Source of the DNA: Pratylenchus scribneri
Taxonomy: Eukaryota > Nematoda > Chromadorea > Rhabditida > Pratylenchidae
Length of the DNA stretch: 64,000 nucleotides
Assembly (NCBI GenBank): GCA_030063045.1
Contig: JAQSEB010000031.1
Coordinates: forward strand, 62,001-126,000
Reading direction: 5' to 3'
Position numbers and translations under genes: made by a program. The notes beneath the pieces were generated by a model. That model saw nothing but the letters and a program-made list of their open reading frames with translations, was not told the origin of the DNA and searched no databases. This document shows, piece by piece, positions 1 to 11,927 of the stretch (position 1 is its first letter; the number at the start of each line of letters is the position of its first letter).

Positions 1-75
1 TTTAATAAGAATTTGATTTTTGTAAATTTTAAAATTGCATTTATTTAAACAAAATAATTGGTATCACCATTTTAG

Positions 76-1115
76 ACAATTTCCCTCCTCCATCGTTCCC
101 ATCTGGACAATTGGCGCAATCCGGGACTCGCCCGTGCAAAACTCATCCAAAAACTCTTCATGGGCTTATTCATTGGATTTCTCTATTGGCAAACAACTTT
201 GGATAAAATTGGCATTTCCAATCTGAACGGCGCAATGTTTTATATTGTGGCAGAACTGACCTATTCAACACTGTTTGGCATTGTCACATTTTTGCCCGGC
301 GATTTCCCTCTTCTGGTCCGGGAATACCATGATGGACTTTACAATTCGGGTGCCTATTTTGTGGCCCGGGCCGCCTCCTATGTTCCATTATTTGCGGTGG
401 ATGGACTCATTTTGGTGGCAACCGCCTATTGGATGACCGGATTGGTGCCCACATTGTTCAGATTCTGCATTGCACTTGGTAAATTAATAAAACATATGAA
501 ACCAAAAAACAATACTTTGATTTATTTAGACTTTGGAATTTCTTTTTTTTTTGTTTAAAAATATTTAATTCATCCACAGAATTAAACCCAAAAAAATGAC
601 AAATTTATTAGTAATAAACAAATATATTTTTATTTTCAGGTATTGCCGTCTTAATCGAACAATCGGCTGCATCTTTCGGCGTTATGCTTTCCACCATCTG
701 CCCATCCTACCCAATTGCAATCTCCGTTGCCGGCCCAATCCTCACCGTTCTTTCCCTGACCGGTGGCCTCTATGCAAATGTCGGCGAATTGCCAAAATTC
801 ATCAGCTGGGTACGTCGCCCAAATTTATTCAACAATAATAAATGCCAATTTTTTCAGGTTCAATACCTTTCCTGGTTTCGTTACGGCTTCGAGGCATTTG
901 CAATTTCCCAATGGGTCGGTGCCTTTGACGACAATCCGACGACGGCAAAATGCCCAAATATGACCAATTGCCCATCGGCCAGTGCTGTATTGGCCACCTA
1001 CTCATTCCAAATTGACATGTTCTACCTGGACATTGGAGCAATGTTCCTCTTCACAATTGCCTGCTATTTCATTGGATATCTGGGTCTTCTCATCCGAGTG
1101 CGATTGGCACGATGA
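76..1115 (+). CDS. ABC transporter, ABCG (White) family half-transporter, C-terminal membrane part (5' end outside window)
   Basis: Three exons (76-478, 640-809, 858-1115) splice in frame to 276 residues ending in TGA. The first exon follows a TTTTAG acceptor and opens with a basic segment (NPGLARAKLIQKLFMGLFIG) typical of the ABC2 membrane domain of ABCG half-transporters. Further support comes from several hydrophobic spans, a short extracellular loop with paired cysteines (KCPNMTNCPSAS) before the last span, and a short tail ending RVRLAR. The ATP-binding domain must lie upstream of position 1. ABCG proteins dimerise and move lipids, sterols or pigment precursors across membranes, but the substrate here cannot be told. 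The family call is firm; the subfamily member is not. Confidence 0.9.
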
Positions 1116-1368
1116 AGAATGAATGAAGATGGAATTGACACATTATTCAAATAATATGGACTCTCTTCTGATTAATTTTGCTTATTTATTATTCATTTCA
1201 TCATCTTTCCCCCAATTCACATCATATTTAATTATTCATTTGCCATAAATTTCATCTATGGACACTCAATCAAATCTTTCCTCCCCCGACCGACCCCGTT
1301 TATATTTTTGTTTTTTTATTTTTAAATCCAAATAAAATCTTTTAAATATAAATTTCCTTAATTAACAG

Positions 1369-1700
1369 TTTGGCCATTGTTTGTTGGAATGCATTCCTCA
1401 GTTTTTTTCGTGCATTCCGCTCCAAAAAATGGAACCCCCTGCGAAGTCGGATTGACTCTGTTCAATTGGACACTCGACAACTATTTTTGGCCACTTTGTT
1501 CTTCCTAATTCTCCTTTTTCTTCTTCCAACCGTTGGCGTTTACTTTGCCGTTTTTGGCACCGTAATTTACCAAATTATTTTCATTAATTCAAACAAATAT
1601 TTTCACATAGCTTTGGCGGCTTGTCGATTCAATTTGCAAAGTTATCAAAATTGGTGCCGCCTCAATCCGAAAATTTTTATGCAAATTTTCACCCAAATGA
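1369..1700 (+). pseudogene. PIG-Q/Gpi1 C-terminal fragment (GPI-GlcNAc transferase subunit), orphan exons
   Basis: Two exons (1369-1561 and 1611-1700) encode a conserved Gpi1-domain block: SKKWNPLRSRIDS, then a strongly hydrophobic LFLATLFFLILLFLLPTVGV, and after a phase-0 intron LWRLVDSICKVIKIG. Vertebrate PIG-Q has the same order (basic GKKWNVLRQR-like motif, LLFLLPT span, LLRL). PIG-Q is an ER membrane subunit of the enzyme that starts GPI-anchor synthesis. The fragment begins at a splice acceptor only about 250 bp after the ABCG stop, and I see no upstream PIG-Q exon, so it looks like a truncated or relocated gene end. The upstream exons could instead be misassembled or lie across the ABCG gene. 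Confidence 0.6.
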
Positions 1701-1973
1701 AATCCATCCAATCCGAAATATTATCAATAAATTTAATAATTGACAATTATCATTATTTGAATGAGGGGATTGGGTGAGGGAACTAAATTCCCTTAATATA
1801 TTATGGAGGGGAAGTGGATGATTAAATGCAATTTTATAAATTTTTATACAGTTTAATGAAGAATATTATAGTATTCGCAATGATGAATAATGAATTTTCA
1901 GTAAAATAATTTATTGGCTCAATATTTCTTTCTTCAATTTGAATCTTCCTTTGTATTTTATTCTTTCCATTCT

Positions 1974-3557
1974 TCAATGTTGGAGTGAGATTGACGCCGG
2001 CTCGTTCGATTTTTCAATTTGCTCTATTAACGTGTCCATCGGAATTGTCGGCGAAGTTGAGGTGGTACCGGCTCCCTCGGTGCTGCAATGTGCCGCATTT
2101 GTGTGTCCGGCAGAATGTTTGGTGATGTCGACATGGTAGAGTTGAGCACAAATTTCCATCGCGATGAGCTTGCCGAAATTCTGGTGAATGAAGCGGAAAA
2201 TCAGCAGACCATCATGACCGAGCACACGTTGACAGAAACGAACCACCTTCTTCTCATCTGAAAAAAATACCAAAATTATTTCTTAATATGGATGTTATTA
2301 CCAAATGGATCATCACGGCTGACCAAATGCAGCAAATCCTTGACGCATTGAATTCTTTTGAAGGAGCTCAGAAATCGAGCAAAGAAGAATGCATCCATGA
2401 TGACCATCACAAGCAGTGCATAATACCAGAAGTAGAGGAAGAGGAAAACCTTTAAATGACAATTTAAAATAAATTTTATCTTAATATTATTATTATTACC
2501 TTTTCATTGAGCATGTTGATGCCAAGTGTGCATCGCACTTCACGAACCATTCCATCCACCGAATTGCCCAGGAAATCCATGCTAAATTTGCAATAAGCGA
2601 TGCGTGGGAAATAAGTGAGTGGCTGGTTTTGTTGCAATGAATATTCGTGATTGGGCCAGGCCTGGCGTGCCAACTGAATTTAAAGAGTTAATAAAGTAAA
2701 ATTTAAAAAAAAATGTAACCGAGATTCCCCAGAAAGGATTTCGATAACCGATGAAGACAGTCAGAAAATAAATCATCAGGCCAATCATAAAAACATTCAT
2801 CAGTTTGAAGGCAATATGGAAGAAGACGATCATTTGGCCAAGTCCTTTGAATTCACGAAGCTCGGCAACCTTGAATAATTTTGGAAAATCGATCAATAAT
2901 ATAAAAAAATAATACATTGTAGATATAATTGGCTGCTTCCTTGACTGCCTTCGCTCGATTTCCACCATCATCACTGCGAATTTTATTGCCAAGAGCATGA
3001 ACATGCCCGAAATCAATGTCTAAAAGTCACAAGTCAGTTCAGAAATTCAACCCAATTATGCTTCCCTTTTACCTGTCTTGGACTGCCCGAAACGCCAGAA
3101 AAAGTATGGAAGACGCATTGCGATTGCTTGGATGATGAGAATGAATGGGACCCATTGGTAGTAGCCAACATATATGGGCTTAACATTGCCATGATGATCA
3201 TAATCCTTAATATACGTGCCGGTCACATAGCAGAATTGATGGACATATGATGACCAAGACTCTTCAAAAAATTTGAGTGGATTACATAAAAAAAACCCCA
3301 ATTTACCCGAAAATTCGTTTGGCAACATGCAATTGATTGGTTTATCAAACATGTCAATTTTCCCCGAGATGATGAGCATCAGAATGCTCAAAATGATTGG
3401 TGTATAACGGCAACAGCAACGATCCATAAAATCCAACACGCTGACCTTCTTTGAACTAAAAAAAGTGATGATTAACTTATTTTATGGTGGAAATTGTTAA
3501 ATACCTGTAGCTGTATGAATTGTACGGTTTGATTATTGCTTCCATAGCCGACCTCAT
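1974..3557 (-). CDS. Innexin (invertebrate gap-junction channel subunit)
   Basis: Eight exons on the minus strand (3505-3557, 3307-3455, 3073-3261, 2916-3019, 2720-2869, 2500-2673, 2302-2449, 1974-2257) join in consistent phase to 416 residues. Hallmarks are DFMDRCCCRYTPIIL before TM1, the first extracellular loop cysteines (KPINCMLPNEF...HQFCYV), the innexin signature YYQWVPFILIIQA at TM2, and FPRIAYCKF...VRCTLGINMLNEK before TM4. Innexins form gap junctions and hemichannels in the plasma membrane. Length and topology (four membrane spans, cytoplasmic C-terminus rich in Ser/Thr) fit the family. The closest C. elegans paralogue (inx/unc-7/unc-9 group) was not determined. Confidence 0.95.
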
Positions 3558-4377
3558 TTTCGCTTTTAACGTCGGAATATGTAATCTTTATTAAATTTGT
3601 TATCTATAATTTGAAAAATGAATTGGATCAAGGAAGGAAATGGATTGGATCCATAAAAATGAATTGGCTTTTATATCAAACCAATGCACAAACCACAAAT
3701 ACGGTTGCTGTACCGTAATAAATATAGCGATCAATCAATAATTTAGAAGAGAGAAAAAGAACGAGAATAGAGAATGTAATATTGAATATTGTTGTTCTTA
3801 TTTTATCTTGTAGTGTCTACCATCTAGTCTTTTTTTATTTTTCGATGTTCTCATTTTCTCTTTCTTTTCATCTATCAATAAAATTTTATTGATAGGTGAA
3901 GGAAGGAAGTGAAGAGCAAACTGAATTCGGTGCCGGTGCTTGCTAGAGCGTTTCGCCCAAAAAAGGGTTTTTAAGATATTTATCCAAACCGGTTTTTCGG
4001 CAATTTACACAGGGATTAAACCAAAAAAACCGACGATGTTTCCTGATTCTTCATTTTGAAAAACCCTTTAGATTAGTTTCAAAACATAAATTTATAAAAG
4101 TTAAACTAGCAAAAACTTGGTTTGATTGAAATGTTATGATGGTTTTTATATATTAAAATTTCCATTAAATCAAAAAAATTGAACAAGCATTAGTTCGATG
4201 GTGTTTCAATCAATTCTTTTGCATTAATTAAAATAACTTAATCATTTAGCAAAATTTTAGATATCCATACCACTTGATTAAATAATTTTTTTACCAATTT
4301 ATTATTTACGACAACCATTCAATTTACTTGTTGGGCTCAACTAAAGGAGGTAAGCATTGTCCACACATTCTGGAAAT
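3558..4377. promoter_or_regulatory. Divergent intergenic region between innexin (-) and PRPF3 (+)
   Basis: These 820 bp separate two divergently transcribed genes, so both promoters should lie here. The sequence is AT-rich and I see no coding potential. It contains a perfect 24-bp palindrome at 3872-3895 (listed separately). No TATA box or known motif is assigned. Confidence 0.5.
3872..3895. other. Perfect 24-bp palindrome in the divergent promoter
   Basis: CTATCAATAAAA is followed immediately by its exact reverse complement. The symmetry extends, after one mismatch, to TCA/TGA on the outside, giving about 32 bp. It could be a cruciform-prone site, a dimeric factor site, or a transposon remnant. 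Confidence 0.8.
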
Positions 4378-7300
4378 ATGCCAAAAGCAGTGATCGAAAA
4401 TCAAAGAGCAAATGATGCCAGCAAAAAAAGACACAGAAGCCCGGATGAAAGGAGCAGCCCAAAACGCAGGGATGAAAGGAGCCCAAAACGCAGTCGCAAA
4501 GAGGATAGCGGTGGACGTGATCGGGATACGAGAAGAGAGCGTGATTATGATAAGCGAAGGTTTCCATTTTTGACTATTTTGGATCGTATTAAAGCTCTAT
4601 AAGGCATGTATCCAGAAAATTTTAAACGGATATTTTATAATCGAAATATGGAAAATGTACTAGCGATGTTTGGGAAATAAGACAGATTTTATTGCAATAA
4701 TTAATAAACATGACTCATGACATAGCGCATAGCCTGAGTCAGGAGATATTCTTAGTATTCTAGCTACATTAGAATCAAGGATACCCTTTTTTGCTTTAAA
4801 GTTGAGATGATGATAAATTTTTCCATATCCACTTCCTCTCCTCACTTTTCACCAGAAAATAAACTGGACTATAGTAATTGGAACTCCAAACTCAATTAAG
4901 GGGAAGCCCATTTTTAATTAATTACATGATTATTAAGATGAATAATTTTCAGAAATGGAGACTCAAAACGCGACACCCATTCTCGACGGGATTCCAGCAG
5001 CCCCAAAAGCAGCAGTAAACATTCCACTTCATCATCGTCTAATCGAGCACAAGACAATAATGGAACAACTGAAGGAAGTCGATCAAAAGTGCAATTGGCC
5101 GAAGATTTGAAGTCCAAGGAATTGGTTTACGAGGCCAAAATGAAGATACAAGAACGCATCAAGGAGTTGGGTTTGCCCATTCATCAGCCCTCTTCATCAT
5201 CATCAAAGGCGGGTGGTGGTAGCGGTGAAAAATTCAAAGAGACCATTCTTCGTCCGGAGGAGGCAAAAGCATTCACTCAACTGCACATGGAGAAAATGGA
5301 ACGACTTAATGAGGTTAAAATTTTGGATAAAATTAGTACAAATTCATATTTTTAATATTTTCGATAAATTAAATTAAATTGAATATTTCAACCAATTAAA
5401 AAGATAAAATATTCTCTTCATTTTCAGATGAAGAATCGAATTGCAAAAGGCGTCCAAAATTTGAGTGTAAAAACGCCGGCCTTGGTGTTGGATGCCATCT
5501 CAAATGAGAAAATATTGCCGCCATCATTGCAACAAATCAAATGGGAACAACAACATTCAGCGTCGATCGCAATGCCAAAGACAATAAAATCAGAATTCGC
5601 CGCACAAAATGAGGTTATTATTTGGGATTAAACAATTATAAATGTTTGGTTGAGTGGTTTATTCCGGGGATTTGTTCCATTCAAAATTGCTTTGGTTCAA
5701 TTCCCAATTGAAAAAGTCCAATTTCCCAATGATGAAATAAACATGCACCACTCCGACGGTCTTTTGACGAAAAAAACCACAAATTAAACACTGAGGGAAA
5801 TTGTATAGGAAAATATAGCATTAAAATTTTTAAAAATTATGTCTTTTCACTATTTTTTTGCAGGACAAGAAGCCAATTCATTTGCAAAAAGTTGAAGAGC
5901 CGGATTCGAGTACAGGCTCAACACTCGAATTCCAAGATCCTCGACTCCATTTGAAATCAGCCTTTCGTCAACGCCGTCAATTTGAGTTCAAGCAGCCCGG
6001 CGAATATGAAAAATTGGCAAAAATGCAACGTTCCAAGGCTAAATTGGAACAACTTCAGGTTTTTTATTCTTTTGGTAAAAATAATATTTTTTAAAATTTT
6101 ACAGTCCGAAATTGAAAAAGCCGCCAAGCAAACCGGCATTTCATCGGCCGTCAAATTGGCAATTGTTACGCCGAGCGGATTGCCTGAAAGCAGTACGGGC
6201 GAATATATCCCCGAGGTTGAATGGTGGGACGAAGTGGTGCTTGGCAATGGAAAATGGTCAGTTTGAAGAGGGAACAGGGAAGGGGTTGGTGCAAAAATGA
6301 TATAAAACAAAAATGCAAACAATTCAAATAGGCGAGAAATTATTTAATTTAATGAATGAAGACGGTTATCTATTAATAAATCTCCTGTCTTAATCTCATC
6401 TTCCTTTAAAGATATTTTTATAAAAATCATTTTACTTTAAAAAAAAAGTTTGAGAATTGTATTTATCAATTTTTCGCATTCCTACAATTTCTATGCAAAT
6501 TATTTAATAAATTAATTTTACTTGTTTAAATTAAAATTTTATATTTCAAATTTCAGTTATACGAACATTCCGAGCATTGAATTGGCCCCGATGGAACGCT
6601 ATGAGAATACAATTACGGATTTGGTGGAACATCCAATCCAATTAAAGCCGCCCGATGAACCACTTCAGCCAATTTATTTGAAGGTTTATTTAAAAAAATA
6701 ATCAAAAATAAATAACACAATTGTCGAGAATAGGTTTTTATCCTTAACAACTCCGATAAATGAACATTAGCGTTATTTTTGGCCCAATAGATAGAATTCA
6801 TTCAAAATCAGTTAATTCATTAATTAATATAATAATTCTTCTATTGGGATTAATTTTTAAAAAATATTTGCAATTTTTATTTTATAATTTTCAGGCTTGT
6901 TTGACCAAAAAGGAACAAAAGAAATTGCGCCGTCAAAATCGACGCGAGGCACTGAAGGAAAAAGCAGAAAAAATTCGACTTGGCTTAGAGAAACCACCGG
7001 AAGCCAAATTGAAAATTAGCAACTTGATGCGAGTTTTGGGCACCGATGCCATCCAGGACCCGACAAAGATGGAAGTGGTTGTTCGGAAGCAAATGGCCGA
7101 AAGGGCACAAAAACATGTGGAGGAGAATAAAAGCAGAAAATTGACGAGAGAGGAAAAATCGGCCAAAGCAATTCGAAAAGTGGCCGAGGACACCTCATTG
7201 GCAGTGCATGTTGCCGTTTACAAGTTGGTTTTTTAATTGCATTTTATTTTGTTGATAAGGAAAAAGTGCCGAGGTAAAAGAAGGTGAATTCCATCGAAAA

Positions 7301-8140
7301 AATTGGGAATTTCATCGATACAACCCTCGAAAATTATGGGATTTTGAACTGAACTGGTCAAACTGGAAAATGATCAAATTGGCCAGTCTAAAATAAATCT
7401 ACAAAATTAATTTTAAAAAATGAATTGATTGTTACTTTTCGTCCTTAAAATCTTATTAAAAAGGGCATAGGATGACATTGAAGATGTTAAAAATTGATGT
7501 AGATAATACATTATTTTGGACGGAATGCAATAATTTTTCTAATAATTCAGAGTGAAATCGTTGGCCAATCCTGCCAAAAAGTTCAAAGTGATGATGAACG
7601 CCAAGCAATTGCAATTATCTGGGATGGTCATTCTGCTGGAGGACATCAACGTTGTGGTCATGGAGGGTGGACCAAAGCAACAAAAATTCTACAAAAATTT
7701 GATGCTAAATCGAATCAAATGGTCAGAGGAGATTGCCGGCCAAAGGCACAATCGAAAACAAACGGCGGTCGTACAAAATGATGAGGCGGATGAAGGTGGC
7801 CAGGAACAGCCACAAGGTGAACGCAATGAATGCACATTGGTTAGTGAAAAACAAACAAATTTTGGGCCCCAAATAGAGGATTATTTTTAATTGAGATGAT
7901 TCAAAAATAAAAATTAATTCATGATTAATTCGTTTACACATTTTTATATAATTTTCATGTCTATTTATCTAATTTCAGATTTGGGAGGGTATTGTCCAGA
8001 AGCGAGCATTCAATGGAGAGCCCCGTTTCATGCAAGCCACCAATCACAAACATGCCCGTGAAATATTGGACAAACATGGCGTGGCGCATTATTGGGATCT
8101 CTGTTATTCAACATCCGTTCTCTTATCCGAAGAGAAATGA
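4378..8140 (+). CDS. prpf3: U4/U6 small nuclear ribonucleoprotein Prp3
   Basis: Nine exons (4378-4559, 4953-5313, 5428-5613, 5864-6058, 6105-6256, 6557-6683, 6895-7223, 7551-7839, 7979-8140) join in frame to 660 residues, close to human PRPF3 (683). The N-terminus is Arg/Ser-rich ([20 protein letters not shown]). The Prp3 domain follows: [84 protein letters not shown]. The C-terminal DUF1115 part includes MLNRIKW and HGVAHYWDL. Prp3 binds the U4/U6 snRNA duplex in the spliceosomal tri-snRNP in the nucleus. I chose the ATG at 4378, the first in frame; the upstream TTG is not used. Confidence 0.96.
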
Positions 8141-8391
8141 AGAAAAAGACAACTCGGCAGATTGTGATTTGAAGAGAATGATATTGATGTTTTTTTTACC
8201 CTTTCAAACAATTTGTTCATGTTCAATTCAACTTTCAAAAATAAATGTTTGAATTACCTATTTCACGCTTTTTTCTTTCAAATATAAAAGAACAAAGAGA
8301 TTTTTTAAGATGTGTTATCTGTGATGTTAATTTAATTTTGTTAGAATTAAAATTTAATCTGGTCCTTTTCTGAAAGGAATATTCAGTCAAT

Positions 8392-8588
8392 ATTTGAAAT
8401 TACGCGAAAAATTTATTTCGTTTCGATAAATAAATTTTTCGCGGAAATTTGAATTTTGTACTAATTGCCCTTTTTGCCATTTGAAAGAAGATTTGAAATT
8501 ACGCCATATAAAACTTTCGTTTCGATAAATAAATTTTTCACTGAAATTTAAATTTTGTACTAATTGCCTTTTTTGCATGAATGAAAGA
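8392..8588. repeat. Imperfect direct repeat, two copies, 99-bp period
   Basis: Copy 1 begins at 8392 and copy 2 at 8491. Both start ATTTGAAATTACG and share TTTCGTTTCGATAAATAAATT and the later TTTTGTACTAATTGCC. They differ by scattered substitutions. They sit in the 630-bp gap between PRPF3 and the FAX-1-like gene, which otherwise shows nothing recognisable. Confidence 0.75.
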
Positions 8589-8773
8589 AAATAATTTCAG
8601 CATTAGTTTGAAGAAATGTTATAAAATTAATATTATTGAAAATATGTTTAAATTCCAGCGAGCACTGAAAATTCTCTAATTTCCATCCCCATTCCTATAC
8701 ATGATAAAATGGGCATTATTCCAATTCCAATCAATTTTTTATTTTATTTGATTTACAATATTTTCGAAAATAA

Positions 8774-11700
8774 TTAATCTGGATTTTCATTTTTTCTTCT
8801 TTCTCCATTATCTGCTGCCACCAATTCATTGATGGAAAAGGCTAAATGCTTCTTTCGGACAATTTTGCCAGCTTCCTCTGCCATTAAATTCTCGGCTGCA
8901 TCTTCCTCCTCATTTCCATCGGCCACATTTTGATGATTTCGTTGTTGTTGATGTTTTCCGATCAGCTGAAAAAATTTTTGGGGAATTATCAGGGCTGCCA
9001 TAATACCGGGGAAACCCGGCATTTCCCGGGTTTTTGATGTCCCGGCCGGGGTTTTGCCGGGGTTTTGAAAGTGCCGGGTTTTTTGCCGGTTTTTTCATAT
9101 TTTGCCGGGTTTTGCCATGTTTTTAAATTTTTAGCTAAATTTTTCGCTGCGCGGCCATTTTTGGGTCTAATTTTTCGCTGCGCGGCCATTTTTGGGTCTA
9201 ATTTTTCGCTGCGCGGCCATTTTTGGGTCTAATTTTTCGCTGCGCGGCCATTTTTGGGTCTAATTTTTCGCTGCGCGGCCATTTTTGGGTCTAATTTTTC
9301 GCTGCGCGGCCATTTTTAGCTAATTTTTCTTCCAATCAGGGCCCATTTTTAGCTATTTTTTCTCCCTATCAGGGCTTTTTTAGCTACTTTTTCTACCTAT
9401 CAGGGCCATTTTTAGCTAATTTTTTTCCTTCCTTCGCGGCTTTTTCTGGCTAAACTTTTTGACGGCAGACCGATTTTTAAAGCTTATGATATCTTTATTT
9501 CATAACGCACATGCTCAAAAAGTCAATTAAAAATATGCTCAAAAAGTCAATTAAAAATATAAATCTGAAGTAGAAAATTTTTACAAGCTTTTACTAAATT
9601 GCATTTTAACACGTTTTAAAAGATGCCGGGTTTTTACCGGGGTTTTGAAAATTTTTGCCGGAGTTTTGCCGGGTTTTTAGACCCGAATGCCGGGGTTTTG
9701 ACTTTTGGAGATGGCACCCCTGGGAATTATATTAATATTAAAATTGTTTTTTTTTTAAATATTTCTTCCCGATGGCCGCGAAGTAATTTTAGGATTCCGA
9801 GAATTGCATTCATTCCAATATTTTTGTGCAAATAAAATGAATAATTAAAGTTGATGGGATGACTGCGGGAATTCGAATATTTCCTCCTTTTGTGGACAAA
9901 TTGCGCAATTTTGTGCCAATTTTTTGTTATTATTTTGAGGTCGAGAATTCGCCTCCGGATCCACAAATTTTCCCTACCAATTATTTTTTGGCATTCCCAT
10001 AAGTTTTTAATATGATTTTGTGTTTCCTGCTGATTTTGTTATGAACATTTTGGCCCATCTAATTTTGCCTAATTCCATCGAAGTGCTAATTGAACAAATC
10101 CATGGGAGGTTGGTGGTCCTTTTCCCTTTCATCGAATAATTTCCATATTCCCAACTTGTTGAAATGACCCATTTATTTATTTGGGAGGATTATCATGCCG
10201 CCGCATTCATTTTAAAAGAGGAAAGGAAAATTTGTGCCGAAAAAAACTTATTCTCAATGGCATATTAGGAAGGAGAAGGGGGATCGGCGAGCGGAAATTA
10301 CAAATGGAAATGAGAAGGGGGGGAGAGGCCCAATCCAATTGAACAAATTAAGGGGAATGGCGATTTAAAGTGGAGTTGGAAAAAATCGGATTGATTGAAT
10401 TTTGCAAATTAATAAAAAAAATGGCTTACCGCCAATCCATGGAGTAGAATGCCGGCAGCAAAAAGAGGATGAGGAAATGGCGGCATTGAAAATGATGGGA
10501 ATTGATTTTGATGGCCAAATCCATTCAAATTGTTGTTGTTTTGTGGGCCTGGGGCGGTGAACATTGCCGAAGTGGACGGGGTTGGTGGAGGCGGTGGAAA
10601 TAGTGAGGAATTGTTGTTTTTGGAAGATGGCCGATGTTGATGATGATGGGCCGAGAGCATTGCAGGAGGTGGAGGAAATCGAAGAAAGGGGAATGGTCGA
10701 GGCGGCAGCAAACAATTTGAATTGGCCATGGACGAAGATGATGATGATGAAGTGATGGATTGGCATTTTGATGATCGGACGGATACGGATGATGAAAATA
10801 GCTGAAAAATTTGAGATGTTTTTGTTGTGCTTAAAAAGCATAGTTTGACAAAGGAAGAAATGAGGGAATTTTGGGTCTAAAAGTAAAAAAGAGAAGAGGC
10901 ATTTTGGCTAATTATGAATACAAATAACTGTGTTAAAAGAAGAGGCTAATAAGTTTCATCCTTCTTTGTCAAACTATGGTATCTTTTTATAATTTGATAA
11001 ACCTGTGAAGTGGCGTAGGAGGAATCCAACAAATTTGCATTGGATGCAGCGATGGAATTGTTAATTTGTTGTTGATGATTGGGATTGGGGGATGAACGAT
11101 GATGATGAATTGAAGAATATTTGGATTGCCTGGGAATGGACAATAATTTGTGATGGTTGGGCGTCCTTTGATGTTGTTGTTGATTATGCAATCCATTCAT
11201 TAATTCCATTTGTTTTCGCATTGTTGAAATTCGTGGGCCACGTTCATGTTGGACTGCTGCAAAAATAGGTTTGAATTATTTAAAAATTGCAATTTTGTCT
11301 GTCAATACCAAAAATCTATATTCAGCCGCATCCTCATCTTCCCGTATAAATTTTCCTATTTTTCTGATTTTTTTTCTCAGGTTCAGGAATTTGATTTAAA
11401 AGTCTTTTGGCACCTCTATACCCATTATTTTAATATTCAATTCATTATTTTAATTCAATGTTAATTATTATTCGAGTTGGAACCAACCATCTTTGTTCAT
11501 TCCAATTTCCAAGCATTTTTGCAATCGGCACGCCCGACATTGATTCCGGTGTGTTTTGTCCACTGGGCAATTCCCATCCAATAATCCGCCTCCTTTATTC
11601 TTGCAAATATATTTTCGATTGCGGCGAACGGAACGCTGAATTATGCAAAAATTAGAACAAAGATAATAAATGAATAAATTACCTTGAAAAATCCGGCGCA

Positions 11701-11839
11701 TCCATCACAACTGAATTGAATTAAATATTAATTAATTTTAAATATATATATATATTAGTTGATAACCTGAAAATGCCATAATGCTTGCCGGATGAATGGT
11801 CATGACAAACTCGACACGGGACATCCGGCAATATTCGAC
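8774..11839 (-). CDS. fax-1: Nuclear hormone receptor, FAX-1/NR2E3 (PNR) type; 5' end not found
   Basis: Exons at 11767-11839, 11683-11710, 11488-11635, 11003-11256, 10430-10801 and 8774-8965 join in phase. The first three encode a two-zinc-finger DNA-binding domain ([55 protein letters not shown]) followed by [17 protein letters not shown], the NR2E/FAX-1 signature. The P-box CDGCAG fits this class, which in C. elegans specifies interneuron identity. A long His/Asn/Gln/Pro/Ser-rich linker follows, then an acidic tail with [11 protein letters not shown] do not recognise a ligand-binding domain. The N-terminus upstream of 11839 is missing; it may lie beyond the MITE at 11928. The DBD call is firm; the 3' structure is provisional. 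Confidence 0.85.
8990..9722. mobile_element. Non-autonomous hAT-like element (733 bp) with 8-bp target duplication
   Basis: The ends are inverted: CAGGGCTGCCAT at the left and ATGGCACCCCTG at the right, 11 of 12 matching. The 8 bp GGAATTAT flank both sides exactly (8982-8989 and 9723-9730). A CAGGG terminus and 8-bp duplications are hallmarks of hAT transposons. Inside are GC-rich CCGGG/GCCGGGTTTT runs at both ends and a 31-bp tandem array. There is no coding capacity. It lies in the last intron of the FAX-1-like gene, ending 24 bp from the terminal exon. Confidence 0.88.
9134..9322. repeat. 31-bp tandem repeat array (about six units) inside the hAT-like element
   Basis: The unit GGGTCTAATTTTTCGCTGCG... 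recurs every 31 bp with almost no divergence. The flanking degenerate units change GGGTCTAA to TAGCTAA. The near-identity of the core units suggests recent expansion. Confidence 0.9.
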
Positions 11840-11927
11840 CTGAAAAAACAATGCATTTTTTGTTTTGTGTTAAAATGTTCCAATTTACTTCCAATTTATT
11901 ACCGTACCCCAATCCCTCCCTTACTCC

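Noticed and set aside
4357..4377. TTG-initiated extension of the PRPF3 first exon
   Set aside because: The first in-frame ATG is at 4378 and nematode nuclear genes rarely start at TTG.
9134..9322. CRISPR-like regular repeats
   Set aside because: The 31-bp units are head-to-tail with no unique spacers, inside a eukaryotic transposon.
10365..10841. 158-residue minus frame overlapping the FAX-1-like linker exon
   Set aside because: Out of phase with the DBD exons; the frame beginning at 10801 joins in phase on both sides.
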